Shown: positions 45,671 through 54,720 of the stretch, one piece after another
How positions within the stretch are numbered: the stretch's first letter is position 1
Layout of the letters: each line of letters starts with the position of its first letter
Assembly: GCA_030424975.1 (NCBI GenBank)
Contig: JAUHVY010000002.1
Coordinates: 496,001-560,000, forward strand
Length of the DNA stretch: 64,000 nucleotides
Source: Alphaproteobacteria bacterium
Lineage (GTDB): Bacteria > Pseudomonadota > Alphaproteobacteria > Micavibrionales > Micavibrionaceae
Direction: 5' to 3'
Notes under the pieces: generated by a model
What the model was told of the DNA's origin: nothing
What the model saw: the letters and a program-made list of their open reading frames with translations, nothing else
Database searches by the model: none
Program-made: the position numbers and the translations under genes

Positions 45671-46534
45671 ATGTATGAGATAGCCATTATCGTGTTCAGA
45701 GAAATTTTGGAAATTGCGCTGGTTGTGGGTATTGTTCTGGCGGCAACGCGCGGTCTTCCTGCACGTGGTGCTTTGGTCCTTGGTGGCCTTGGCCTTGGCC
45801 TTCTCGGCTCTTACCTGATCTTCCATTTTACCGACGCAATTAACGAAGCAGTAGACGGTGTCGGACAAGAGGTATTCAACGCAGGCGTGATGTTCACGGC
45901 TGTTTTATTCCTGAGCTGGACAGTGATTTGGATGAAACGTCACGGGCGCGAACTGGCTAAGCATTTGAACGAGGTTGGTGCGGCCGTTGTTTCGGGTAAA
46001 AAATCATTATTTGTGATTGTTGGTGTTGTGGCTTTGGCAACATTGCGCGAAGGGGCAGAGATTGTTTTATTTGCCTATGGCCAGAGCTTATCCGGTGTTG
46101 CCATGACAGAGATCGTGATTGGTGGTCTTATTGGTCTTGCCGGCGGTACCATTGTTGGTTTTATGCTGTATTTCGGTTTGTTGAAAACCGTGAAGCGTCA
46201 CTTGTTTAGTGTCACAAGCTGGATGTTGATTTTCCTGACGGCCGGTATGGCGGCGCAAGGGGCAAACTTCCTGATCCAGGCTGATATGTTGCCGATGCTG
46301 CACCCACAGGTATGGGATACATCCTGGCTTCTTGATAACGGTACATTCCTTGGCGATACACTTAGCGTATTGTTGGGATATAACCCGCGTCCGACAGGCA
46401 TGGAGCTTGCGTTCTATGTGGCGGTGATGGTTATTGTCGGCGGTGCATATAAAATGGTCGGCTCGGCTTATAAGCCGGCTGCCGCCCCCAAGCAGCAGGA
46501 TGGTAGCGCTGCGGACGTTGTGCCTGCCGAATAG
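45671..46534 (+). CDS. FTR1-family iron permease
   Basis: 287-residue inner-membrane protein with about seven helices. The two REXXE iron-binding motifs are present: FREILEIALVVGI at the N terminus and LREGAEIVLFAYG mid-protein. It imports ferric or ferrous iron with the cupredoxin-like partner encoded just upstream; both appear to be one Fur-controlled operon that ends at the terminator at 46561. Family members in other bacteria are EfeU/FtrC. Confidence 0.94.
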   Translation: MYEIAIIVFREILEIALVVGIVLAATRGLPARGALVLGGLGLGLLGSYLIFHFTDAINEAVDGVGQEVFNAGVMFTAVLFLSWTVIWMKRHGRELAKHLNEVGAAVVSGKKSLFVIVGVVALATLREGAEIVLFAYGQSLSGVAMTEIVIGGLIGLAGGTIVGFMLYFGLLKTVKRHLFSVTSWMLIFLTAGMAAQGANFLIQADMLPMLHPQVWDTSWLLDNGTFLGDTLSVLLGYNPRPTGMELAFYVAVMVIVGGAYKMVGSAYKPAAAPKQQDGSAADVVPAE

Positions 46535-46560
46535 CGCATCTTATAAAAATTTTAAAAGTT

Positions 46561-46586
46561 AAAAGCCCCGTTCGCGGGCTTTTTTT
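46561..46586 (+). terminator. Intrinsic terminator after the FTR1 operon
   Basis: AAAAGCCC (46561-46568) pairs with GGGCTTTT (46576-46583) around the loop CGTTCGC, and the T-run continues to 46586. Confidence 0.85.
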
Positions 46587-46618
46587 GTGGTATTGTGTAG
46601 TTAAGATGGAGGGCTGCT

Positions 46619-47068
46619 GTGCTTAGAAAATTGTTCTTATTATGTATGGCCGTTGGCGCTATTCTAGGCATATATGTGCAAGTGCATAAAATGTCTAAGC
46701 AGCAGATTACGATATTGGGATCTCAAGACGGTCGTTCAATAACTCTTATCACCGATCAGGGCCCTAAGGTTATTTCACCGGAGTTTAAGGTTGATATAGA
46801 ATTTTCAGATTGGTCATCACATAATAACCCCGTAGAGCCGTATGTTTGGCTTGATGATAAAAGTATATTAACACAAAAGAAAAATGGCGCTTTGTATACG
46901 GTTGGGCTTGGTGCGCGTATCCATCATGTTGTGACTATCCCTGATATAGAGCCATGTATTTCATATCCAATTTTTAAGAAAAATATATTAGGACGTGTTT
47001 CTTACGAGATAGACGGGCGAAAATTTCATATAAATTTAGCGCAGAAATCATACATAGAACTCAAATAG
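46619..47068 (+). CDS. Orphan membrane-anchored protein
   Basis: 149 residues starting at GTG 46619, with GGAGGG six bases upstream. One N-terminal hydrophobic segment (LFLLCMAVGAILGIYV) serves as anchor or uncleaved signal; the rest is a small extracytoplasmic beta-rich domain (ITILGSQDGRSITLI, LGRVSYEIDGRKFHINLA). No recognised family. It is separated from its neighbours by a terminator upstream and a 105-base gap downstream, so it probably has its own promoter. Confidence 0.6.
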   Translation: MLRKLFLLCMAVGAILGIYVQVHKMSKQQITILGSQDGRSITLITDQGPKVISPEFKVDIEFSDWSSHNNPVEPYVWLDDKSILTQKKNGALYTVGLGARIHHVVTIPDIEPCISYPIFKKNILGRVSYEIDGRKFHINLAQKSYIELK

Positions 47069-47173
47069 ATAGTTTCGGCAATGCACGGTTATATCGGTGC
47101 ATACAAAAGCCTGTGTTTTTGTTATGCTTCTGGCGTTTGAAATTATTCATTTTCTGATCAGGATTTTACCAAT

Positions 47174-50100
47174 ATGCAAAAAAATCAATTTGCCCTCATG
47201 TCGGATAAGCGTTTTGCGCCGCTTTTCATCACGCAATTTTTAGGGGCGTGTCATGATAATTTATTCAAAAGTGCGTTAACGGCGGTATTGTTGTTCAAAA
47301 CGGCAGAGGGCATTGCCGATGCAGGATCAGAAGAAAAAATGTTGGTGACGATTGCCACAGGCGTTTTTATTTTGCCGTTCGTTTTGTTTTCCGCCATGGC
47401 GGGGCAATACGCCGATAAATATGCAAAAGACAAAGTCATGCGTGTGGTAAAGGCCGTGGAGATCGGCGTGGCCTTATTGGGGGCTTCATCCTTGATGGCA
47501 TTTGCAGTGCAGGCAGATTTTGCGATTATTTTATCTTTTGTCACGTTATTTGCCTTGGGCGCGCAGTCTGCTTTTTTCGGGCCGAGTAAGTTCTCCATCC
47601 TGCCGCAATTATTAGAAGATGATGAGCTTGTTGGCGGGAATGCGTTATTGGGCGTCGGGACGTTCCTTGCGATTTTGGTTGGAACGATTGTCGGGATGAG
47701 TGTTGTAAACGCCCCCGCAGGGCTGTTTATTTTATCGGCTTTGATTTTGATCACGGCAGTTGTCGGCTATTGGGCGAGTTTGAAAATCCCCTTGGCGGAG
47801 TCGGTCGATAAAGATTTAAAGGTTAATTATAATATATTTTCTGAAACGTTGAAGATGCTGGATGATTTGTTCACCAGTCGCCAAACCTTAATTCAGTGCG
47901 CGCTGGGGATTGCGTGGTTTTGGTTTATGGGCTCGGTTTTCTTGTCACAAATGCCGAATTTTACACGCCTGAATTTGGGCGCGAATGAACATGTCAGTGC
48001 CTTGTTCATGGTGTTGTTCTCTATTGGTATTGGTATTGGCGGCCTGTTGAATAATCGGTTATTACGCGGGCGTATCGAAGCCGTGTACGTACCTGTGGCG
48101 GCTGTATGCGTTAGTATTTTTTCCATCGATTTATTTTTTGCCGGACGGTCGTTTGCTACGATAATTGATACGACATCGTTAATGGGGCTGCCTGAATTTG
48201 TCATGTCATTAAAAGGCATCCGCATCATGTTCGATGTGTTTATGATTGCGGTGTCTGCTGGTGTTTTTGTGATTCCGCTCAATGCGATTTTTCAACACGC
48301 CTGTGATGAGGAAACACGATCCCGTAAATTGGCGGCATTATCGATTCTAAATTCCTTGTTCATTGTTATGGCATCGGTGGTTTCGGCGACTTTGTTTGCA
48401 ATCGGCTTTAGCGTGCCGATGTTATTTTTCACGATCGCGATGGGGAATCTTTTGGTCGCATTGTATGTCTGCCAGCTCTTACCTGATTACCTCATGAAAA
48501 GTTTGATGCAGGCCGTGCTTAAATTATTTTATAAGGTCGAAGTTAAGGGCCTTGAGAATTACGAGAAGGCAGGAGACCGCGTTGTTATTGTTTCTAACCA
48601 TGTGTCGTTTTTGGATGCGCCTGTTTTGGCGGCCTTCCTTCCGGGGCGTCCGATGTTCGCGGTCAATAGCTTCGTTGCAAACTGGGCGTGGGTCAGACCG
48701 TTTTTGAAAATGGTTGATGCTTTTCCGCTTGATCCGACCAATCCGTTTTCACTCAAATCCCTCATTCAAGAAGTCGAAAAAGATAAAAAATGTGTCATCT
48801 TTCCCGAAGGGCGTTTGACGGAAACGGGGGCTCTTATGAAGATATATGACGGCCCCGGCATGATTGCAGATAAATCAGGGGCAACTATTTTGCCCATTCG
48901 ATTGGATGGGGTACAGCATACGCCGTTTTCTCGCCTGAAGGGGAAAGTGCCGCTCAGGACATTCCCGAAAATTACCATGACTATTTTGCCGCCGCAAAAA
49001 TTCGAAGTACCTGAGGAAATTAAAGGGCGTGGGCGTCGTAAGGCGGCTGGGCGTATGCTTTATGATGTGATGGAAGAGATGATGTTCCTGACCAAAGACC
49101 GAGAGCAAACGTTATTCGATGCATTGATGAAGGCACGTCATGTGAACGGGGATAAGGCAATTATTCTGGAGGATATTGAGCGTAAACCGATGAAGTTTAA
49201 ACGCCTTGTCCAAGGCTCTATGACATTGGGGCGCATGATTAATGCCTTTACCGTGCGCGGTGAAAATGTCGGTTTATTATTGCCTAATTCTATGGGAGCG
49301 GTTGTGACGTTTTTTGCTTTGCAATGCTTTGGCCGTGTTCCTGCAATGTTAAATTTCTCTGCGGGCGCAAAGGCAATAATATCGGCCTGTACGTCTGCTC
49401 ATGTAAAGACCGTTCTGACGTCCCGTCGATTTATTCAAATGGGCCGTTTGGAAAGCTTGATTGAGGAAATGTCTGAATGTGTTGAAATTGTATATCTTGA
49501 AGATATCAAAGAAAGCATTACCCCGTTTGAAAAATTGCGTACGTTATATGCACATCGCAGCGCACGCTATACGCATCGCCGTTTGAATATATCTTATGAT
49601 GGTCCGGCGGTTGTGTTGTTTACATCAGGATCGGAGGGTAATCCGAAAGGCGTTGTCCTAAGCCATGCAAACATCATGAGCAACGTCGTGCAATTATCAT
49701 CACGCGTTGATTTCAATAGACAGGATGTGGTCTTTAATTGTTTACCGATGTTCCATTCCTTTGGCTTGACGGGCGGTACGTTATTGCCTGTGTTGTCCGG
49801 TGTACGTACATTCCTATACCCAAGCCCATTGCATTATCGCATCGTGCCAGAGCTTGTTTATTCTTCGAATGCAACAATTATGTTCGGTACGGATACGTTC
49901 CTGAACGGATATGCGCGTATGGCTGATCCTTATGATTTCTACCGTATGCGTTACATTTTTGCAGGGGCTGAAAAGGTGAAGGATGAAACGAGAAAGCTAT
50001 ATGCCGATCGTTTTGGTGTGCGTATTCTTGAGGGGTATGGTGCAACGGAAACGGCGCCTGCGCTGACGTTAAATTCACCGATGCATATGAAAAACGGTAC

Positions 50101-50626
50101 GGTGGGGCGTTTGCTGTCGGGGGTGGAATATCGCCTTGAGGATGTACCTGGCGTTGATGACGGCGGACGATTATTCGTCAAGGGACCGAATGTTATGCTT
50201 GGTTATTACAAAGATGATAAGCCGGGTGTACTGCAGCCGCCCGAGGGTGGTTGGTATGATACCGGTGATATCGTCGATGTCGATGACGAGGGGTTCGTCA
50301 AAATTTTAGGACGGGCGAAACGCTTTGCCAAAATCGCAGGGGAGATGGTGTCCCTGAGCGCTGTCGAAACGATAGTTGATAAAGTCTATCCCGATGCGGG
50401 GCATGCCGTTGTTGCCATCCCTGATGCCAGAAAGGGCGAGCAGTTGATATTGGTCACGACATACGCGAAAGCCGATAAATCGGATTTATCATCTTATGCC
50501 TCTGCTCATGGTTTTTCAGAATTGGCGGTGCCGCGAACCATCCTTGTGGTTGATAAGATGTTTGTCCTTGGTAGTGGAAAGACAGATTATACAAGCGTGA
50601 AAGAATATGTTCTGGAAAATGTGTGA
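47174..50626 (+). CDS. aas: Fused lysophospholipid transporter / acyltransferase / acyl-ACP synthetase
   Basis: 1150-residue protein. Residues 1-430 are an MFS transporter of the LplT type (about 12 helices). Residues ~440-640 are a PlsC acyltransferase with NHVSFLD and FPEGRLTETG motifs. Residues ~650-1150 are an acyl-AMP-forming synthetase with the P-loop-like LFTSGSEGNPKG, EGYGATETAP and YDTGDIVDVDDEG. The combination salvages lysophospholipids: import by the first part, fatty-acid activation by the third, reacylation by the second. Such triple fusions are known in proteobacteria. Confidence 0.93.
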   Translation: MQKNQFALMSDKRFAPLFITQFLGACHDNLFKSALTAVLLFKTAEGIADAGSEEKMLVTIATGVFILPFVLFSAMAGQYADKYAKDKVMRVVKAVEIGVALLGASSLMAFAVQADFAIILSFVTLFALGAQSAFFGPSKFSILPQLLEDDELVGGNALLGVGTFLAILVGTIVGMSVVNAPAGLFILSALILITAVVGYWASLKIPLAESVDKDLKVNYNIFSETLKMLDDLFTSRQTLIQCALGIAWFWFMGSVFLSQMPNFTRLNLGANEHVSALFMVLFSIGIGIGGLLNNRLLRGRIEAVYVPVAAVCVSIFSIDLFFAGRSFATIIDTTSLMGLPEFVMSLKGIRIMFDVFMIAVSAGVFVIPLNAIFQHACDEETRSRKLAALSILNSLFIVMASVVSATLFAIGFSVPMLFFTIAMGNLLVALYVCQLLPDYLMKSLMQAVLKLFYKVEVKGLENYEKAGDRVVIVSNHVSFLDAPVLAAFLPGRPMFAVNSFVANWAWVRPFLKMVDAFPLDPTNPFSLKSLIQEVEKDKKCVIFPEGRLTETGALMKIYDGPGMIADKSGATILPIRLDGVQHTPFSRLKGKVPLRTFPKITMTILPPQKFEVPEEIKGRGRRKAAGRMLYDVMEEMMFLTKDREQTLFDALMKARHVNGDKAIILEDIERKPMKFKRLVQGSMTLGRMINAFTVRGENVGLLLPNSMGAVVTFFALQCFGRVPAMLNFSAGAKAIISACTSAHVKTVLTSRRFIQMGRLESLIEEMSECVEIVYLEDIKESITPFEKLRTLYAHRSARYTHRRLNISYDGPAVVLFTSGSEGNPKGVVLSHANIMSNVVQLSSRVDFNRQDVVFNCLPMFHSFGLTGGTLLPVLSGVRTFLYPSPLHYRIVPELVYSSNATIMFGTDTFLNGYARMADPYDFYRMRYIFAGAEKVKDETRKLYADRFGVRILEGYGATETAPALTLNSPMHMKNGTVGRLLSGVEYRLEDVPGVDDGGRLFVKGPNVMLGYYKDDKPGVLQPPEGGWYDTGDIVDVDDEGFVKILGRAKRFAKIAGEMVSLSAVETIVDKVYPDAGHAVVAIPDARKGEQLILVTTYAKADKSDLSSYASAHGFSELAVPRTILVVDKMFVLGSGKTDYTSVKEYVLENV

Positions 50627-50767
50627 TTAATTCCGTGCTAAGCATGGATTTTTAACGCTTATCCCTTAATGTGATTTTAACCCGCATAGACTAAAAAGGA
50701 TGTTTATGGTAGGTATATTATGTGATCAGAATCTAATCGCGGATGCATGTATTTAAGGAAATTTTGA

Positions 50768-52426
50768 ATGGTCGGTGTCAAACCCTCAGCAAAAAAATCA
50801 GCCCCAAAAAAAGATAAAGAAAAATCACCGTCTATGGCGGCTTTTGGTGACAAGCTTGATGATATTACAGAGGCATTGTCAATTCTGTATATTAAGAATA
50901 ATGCCAGTGGCCGTAATCGTTTCCGCGAAAAATTACCGGATATCGCTGAGTATCTTTTTGATGACGAATTAACACGTTTTGATAACGAAGGTACAACTGA
51001 TTACGAGCACCGTACAAAACTTGAAGAAGAAGCGAATGACCGTCGTATTCTTTTGAAAAAGACTATTTCTGAAATCATAGAAAAAAGCGTTGATGCCGGT
51101 GTGTTGAATTTTGATTACGTCGGTCGTGTCATTGATAAATTCGGCCCTCTTATTTCTCAATATCTATATGCAAAGGATGTCGTGGAGCGTGTGCGCCCTG
51201 GATTGATCGCGCGATACGAAGCCGAGAAGGAAGGCAAGCCGCTTCCGGAACAATCAACGGAAAAGAAAAAAGCATCGCCGGATTCTCTTTATGATGATCA
51301 GAAAATCAGCGAGGAAGAGGCCAAGTTATTATCAAATTCAGATGATCAATATGATGCAATAAAACCTATACAATTATCTGATTCTATTGAAAACCCACGT
51401 GATGCAGATGATGAGGAAGTTGCGTTACCCGGTGATGAGGAAAAACGTGCTGCCAAAGAAGAGCAACGTCAAAAGGAAGAGGAAAAACAAGCGCAGAAAG
51501 AACGTAGCAACGAGCATGATGCGCCGATTGAAAAGCCAGTGGGAAGCGATCAAAATGCTGACATTCCGGATGATGTAAAGCCGATTGATGCGGGGCAGAG
51601 TGCAGGCGCACCTGTCGTGTCAGAAGGTAAGGCGTTGGGCGGTATGAATACGGTGGTTTCACAAGCGCAAGAATTTACTGCGCGTCCTGCGGAAAAACCA
51701 CAAGAAGAGCAGGCCGCTAATCCCGCGCCGCCATTAGGTGCGCCGACTGGAGTGCACGCTCCGTTGCCTGCAGATTATGCTGCCCCATCGCAAGCTGATG
51801 TTTCTAATCCTGCTCCGCCAGTTTCACAAGAGCCTACAGAGAAGCTATCTAATCCTGCACCGCCGTTGCATACGTCGCCGCAAGATGCGTCTTTAGATGA
51901 TGTAAAGCCAATCGAAACGGCAATGCCACCTCAGGCTGAGGCAGCGAATCCGGCTCCGCCTATTGCTGCGCCACAAGCCGAGGCGTCTAATCCCGCGCCG
52001 CCTCTAAACCCGCCAACGGCGAGCCCTGCACCGGATGTGAATGCAGGAAGTAATCCTGCACCACCATTAAATCCGACAACAGTGACTTCGGGTAACCCTG
52101 CGCCGCCGGTAGAGGGCAGCAACCCCGCCCCGCCAGTTTCTCCGACGGTTTCACAAGAACCGGCAGCGCCAGTAGGCAATCCCGCCCCGCCGATTGAGAA
52201 ACCGTTAGCAGAGGATACCTCAACACCATCGGAAGGTAGTAATCCTGCACCACCTCTTGAGGCTGCGCCACAAGAAGAGCAGGCCGCTAATCCTGCGCCG
52301 CCTGTTGCGGAAGTTCCACCGCAGCCTGTTGAGCAAGAAGAAGTAAAGCCGCCCCAACCAAAAGTGGCAGCAGGGCATTATTCTGCTATGTTTAATGCTA
52401 TTGCTGTGAAAACTGATCAGGCGTAG
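50768..52426 (+). CDS. Protein with eleven NPAPP repeats in a disordered C-terminal region
   Basis: 552 residues, not recognised. A basic N-terminal tag precedes a helical domain (about 20-160) with YIKNNASGRNRFREKLPDIAE and GVLNFDYVGRVIDKFGPLI. Then comes an acidic, Lys/Glu/Gln-rich segment (EEEKQAQKERSNEHD). From about residue 317 to 520 the pentapeptide NPAPP occurs eleven times, mostly as SNPAPP or ANPAPP followed by L, I or V, at irregular spacing with Gln/Glu/Ser-rich spacers. There is no signal peptide or membrane helix. Such proline repeats usually form extended linkers or bind SH3/WW-like or adaptor partners; function unknown. Confidence 0.75.
   Translation: MVGVKPSAKKSAPKKDKEKSPSMAAFGDKLDDITEALSILYIKNNASGRNRFREKLPDIAEYLFDDELTRFDNEGTTDYEHRTKLEEEANDRRILLKKTISEIIEKSVDAGVLNFDYVGRVIDKFGPLISQYLYAKDVVERVRPGLIARYEAEKEGKPLPEQSTEKKKASPDSLYDDQKISEEEAKLLSNSDDQYDAIKPIQLSDSIENPRDADDEEVALPGDEEKRAAKEEQRQKEEEKQAQKERSNEHDAPIEKPVGSDQNADIPDDVKPIDAGQSAGAPVVSEGKALGGMNTVVSQAQEFTARPAEKPQEEQAANPAPPLGAPTGVHAPLPADYAAPSQADVSNPAPPVSQEPTEKLSNPAPPLHTSPQDASLDDVKPIETAMPPQAEAANPAPPIAAPQAEASNPAPPLNPPTASPAPDVNAGSNPAPPLNPTTVTSGNPAPPVEGSNPAPPVSPTVSQEPAAPVGNPAPPIEKPLAEDTSTPSEGSNPAPPLEAAPQEEQAANPAPPVAEVPPQPVEQEEVKPPQPKVAAGHYSAMFNAIAVKTDQA
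51717..52314 (+). repeat. NPAPP-coding repeat region
   Basis: Eleven degenerate copies of the coding unit AAYCCNGCNCCNCC (AAT/AAC-CCN-GCN-CCN-CCN) within the gene above. Synonymous positions differ between copies, so the repeat is old or kept at protein level rather than a recent DNA expansion. Two longer matches exist: CACAAGAAGAGCAGGCCGCTAA precedes both the first and last copies (shown here as 22 bases in two parts: CACAAGAAGAG, CAGGCCGCTAA). Confidence 0.8.
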
Positions 52427-52436
52427 TTTTTCATTG

Positions 52437-53501
52437 TTAATATTGTGATTTCATGCCGCTCCATTTTGCGGCGTGTAAGCTTGTGATCAATAGCGTGAGC
52501 AAAATGACTGCACCTGCTTGATGGGATGCTGCGACGTGAAGATGTACGCCGCTAAATAATGTCGCTAAACCCAGTCCGAATTGTACAAATACCCAAACGC
52601 CGATTAATGGAAAGCATTTTTCTTGGCGCTTTTTTATACCTGCATGAATTGCAAAGCTTAGGACTGCGATGAGGGTCGCTGCGGCAAGCCAACGATGTGT
52701 GAATTGCACGCCTGCATGTGTTTCGAAGAAATTATACCAAACAGGTTTGTCCTGATTATAAAGCCAGACCTCTTCGGGGATAAATGTTTTGCCCATAAGG
52801 GGGTAGCTGTCGTTATAGACCAATCCTGCATCAAGGCCGGCGGTATACGCGCCCCAGAAAATTGTCAGCACTAATACAATAAGGGTAACAAGTCCGTGCC
52901 CATATAAAGCGGCATCAGGGGTTGGAATCACGCCCTTTGCGGTTTTGCGGAATGTCAGAGCAAGCCAATACATAAGTGCGAAAATCAGAAATGCCAGTGA
53001 TAAATGCGCGGCAAGGCGATAATGGGAAACGGCAGGCATATCAACAAGGCCGCTTTTGACCATGTACCATCCCATAAACCCTTGTGCGCCGCCAAGAATG
53101 AACAAGCCGCATAATTTTAAGACATACCCTTTTGGCACCCATTTTTTGATCATAAAGAAGATAAAGGGTAGAGCAAAAAACATGCCGATTAAACGGCCGA
53201 GCAAACGATGAAACCATTCCCAGAAGAAAATGTTTTTGAAATCGTCCAGGCCCATCCAATGATTGTTTTTCTGAAATTCGGGTGATTGTTTATATAAGTC
53301 AAAAACCCTGTTCCATTCCGTTTCATTCATTGGAGGCAGTGCACCAATTAACGGGCGCCATTCAACCATGGATAATCCGGATTCTGTTAAACGCGTGATG
53401 GCGCCGACAATAATCATTAAAAAGACCGCCCCACAACAAAATAGCAGCCAATTTGAAAGGGCGATAAGGTGATGATTTGGATTAATATTTTTCTCTGTCA
53501 T
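52437..53501 (-). CDS. ctaA: Heme A synthase CtaA (COX15 type)
   Basis: 354 residues from ATG 53501 (MTEKNINPNHHLIALSNW); upstream in-frame Met codons are less likely. Eight membrane helices; it hydroxylates the C8 methyl of heme O to make heme A for aa3 oxidase. Conserved blocks include GAITRLTESGLSMVEWRPL near the N terminus, FFWEWFHRLLGRLIG with a heme-ligand His, VSHYRLAAHLSLAF and FTHRWLAA. Divergent from the 53591 membrane protein. Confidence 0.94.
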   Translation of the reverse strand: MTEKNINPNHHLIALSNWLLFCCGAVFLMIIVGAITRLTESGLSMVEWRPLIGALPPMNETEWNRVFDLYKQSPEFQKNNHWMGLDDFKNIFFWEWFHRLLGRLIGMFFALPFIFFMIKKWVPKGYVLKLCGLFILGGAQGFMGWYMVKSGLVDMPAVSHYRLAAHLSLAFLIFALMYWLALTFRKTAKGVIPTPDAALYGHGLVTLIVLVLTIFWGAYTAGLDAGLVYNDSYPLMGKTFIPEEVWLYNQDKPVWYNFFETHAGVQFTHRWLAAATLIAVLSFAIHAGIKKRQEKCFPLIGVWVFVQFGLGLATLFSGVHLHVAASHQAGAVILLTLLITSLHAAKWSGMKSQY

Positions 53502-53590
53502 CTTGTTTTTCTTTGCTGTAAAGGCTTTCATCAATTTCACGTTAATGCTAGGCTGCGCCATTGACACAGGCATAAACCGAGAAGTTATAA

Positions 53591-54406
53591 ATGGCAAGGT
53601 TTGATTTCATAGAGGCATCGGCAAAGGGATATGAATTTGTATGGAGCCAAAAAGCGTTTTTAACGCGCGTTGCCATTCCTGTCGTTTATGTAAAGGTCGC
53701 AAGCTTCCTGATGATTTTTTTGATGCAGGAACAAGCCAGTAATCTTATGGATGGTTTGATTTTGATGCCCGGCTATGTGCTGGAGGGGTTATTCATGATC
53801 GGCCTGATCCGTTATTTCCTTTATAATGAAGATATATTTGTATGGGGTAAAACCTTGCAGGTACCTGAGGGGCGAGAAGCCGTGCGCCCGTATCAGGGGG
53901 CATTGACGCGTTTGCAATGTATACAAGGCGGATTTGCGGTTTATATGTTGATCAAAGTCGTTTTGCTGGCTTTTGTCGGTGCAATGCAAGATTTGGCAGA
54001 GATGACGCCTGAACCATCCCAAGCGGCAGGGGCGGGGCCATCTCCTATGGGCTTTTTGTTATGGATTGCGATGTTCGCAATTTTCCTTTGGATTTTCAGA
54101 CTGGTTTGGATGTTTATTCCCACGGCTATGGGGATGCCGATCCGTTTTATGCTAGAAAGAACAAAGGGGCTTGATACTGCGGCTTATATTTTTGGTACAT
54201 GGTTAACATGCTTTCTTCCGTCTGTGGTGTTTATGTTTATTTTATTGGGGCTTGGGGTGGCCGTTTTCGGGCCGAATACACCGGCATCGGTTATATTAAC
54301 TGCGTTATTCTTTAGCGGGTTTGAGGTATTTGTAACTGCGGTTTCGATTATCGCAATGACAATCGGATTTCATGAAATTTTGTATGGAAATAAGCAGGAT
54401 AAGTGA
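53591..54406 (+). CDS. Multi-pass membrane protein of unknown function
   Basis: 271 residues with about six hydrophobic helices and short loops; it opens ARFDFIEASAKGYEFVWSQKAFL. A soluble loop (MTPEPSQAAGAGPSP) divides two three-helix halves. No recognised transport or enzyme motif. The stop TGA overlaps the ferredoxin start ATG (TGATG), so the two are translationally coupled, which hints at a redox or iron-sulfur-related role but no more. Confidence 0.75.
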   Translation: MARFDFIEASAKGYEFVWSQKAFLTRVAIPVVYVKVASFLMIFLMQEQASNLMDGLILMPGYVLEGLFMIGLIRYFLYNEDIFVWGKTLQVPEGREAVRPYQGALTRLQCIQGGFAVYMLIKVVLLAFVGAMQDLAEMTPEPSQAAGAGPSPMGFLLWIAMFAIFLWIFRLVWMFIPTAMGMPIRFMLERTKGLDTAAYIFGTWLTCFLPSVVFMFILLGLGVAVFGPNTPASVILTALFFSGFEVFVTAVSIIAMTIGFHEILYGNKQDK

Positions 54407-54720
54407 TGAAAATTTTCGTAACGGATAGAGAAGGTCAAGAGCATCCGCTTGAAGCCGTCGAAGGATGGCGTGTCATGGAAATTATCCGTGAATACGGATT
54501 GCCGATTAAGGCGGAGTGCGGCGGCGCGTGTTCATGTGCGACATGCCATGTTTATGTTGATGAGGAATGGTTATCCCGTATTCCTGCAATGCGTGATGAC
54601 GAAGAAGAAATGCTGGATGAGGCATTTGATGTGCAGGATAATTCGCGATTGTCCTGTCAGATCATTCTGGATGAAGGTTTAGACGGTTTGCGTGTTACGC
54701 TTGCCCCGTCTGATGACTAA
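54406..54720 (+). CDS. [2Fe-2S] ferredoxin, adrenodoxin type
   Basis: 104 residues from ATG 54406 (MKIFVTDREG). Cluster cysteines are in AECGGACSCATCHVYV (CX5CX2C) with the fourth in RLSCQIIL, the vertebrate-type pattern used in Fe-S assembly, P450 or heme A pathways. Mitochondrial heme A synthase relatives need a ferredoxin, and ctaA is two genes away, so a link is possible (inference). The gene ends directly against the stop of the DUF3592 gene (TAATTA). Confidence 0.93.
   Translation: MKIFVTDREGQEHPLEAVEGWRVMEIIREYGLPIKAECGGACSCATCHVYVDEEWLSRIPAMRDDEEEMLDEAFDVQDNSRLSCQIILDEGLDGLRVTLAPSDD

Noticed and set aside
51717-52314. CRISPR-like repeat array
   Set aside because: The repeats are in frame, encode NPAPP, vary at third codon positions and lack uniform spacers.
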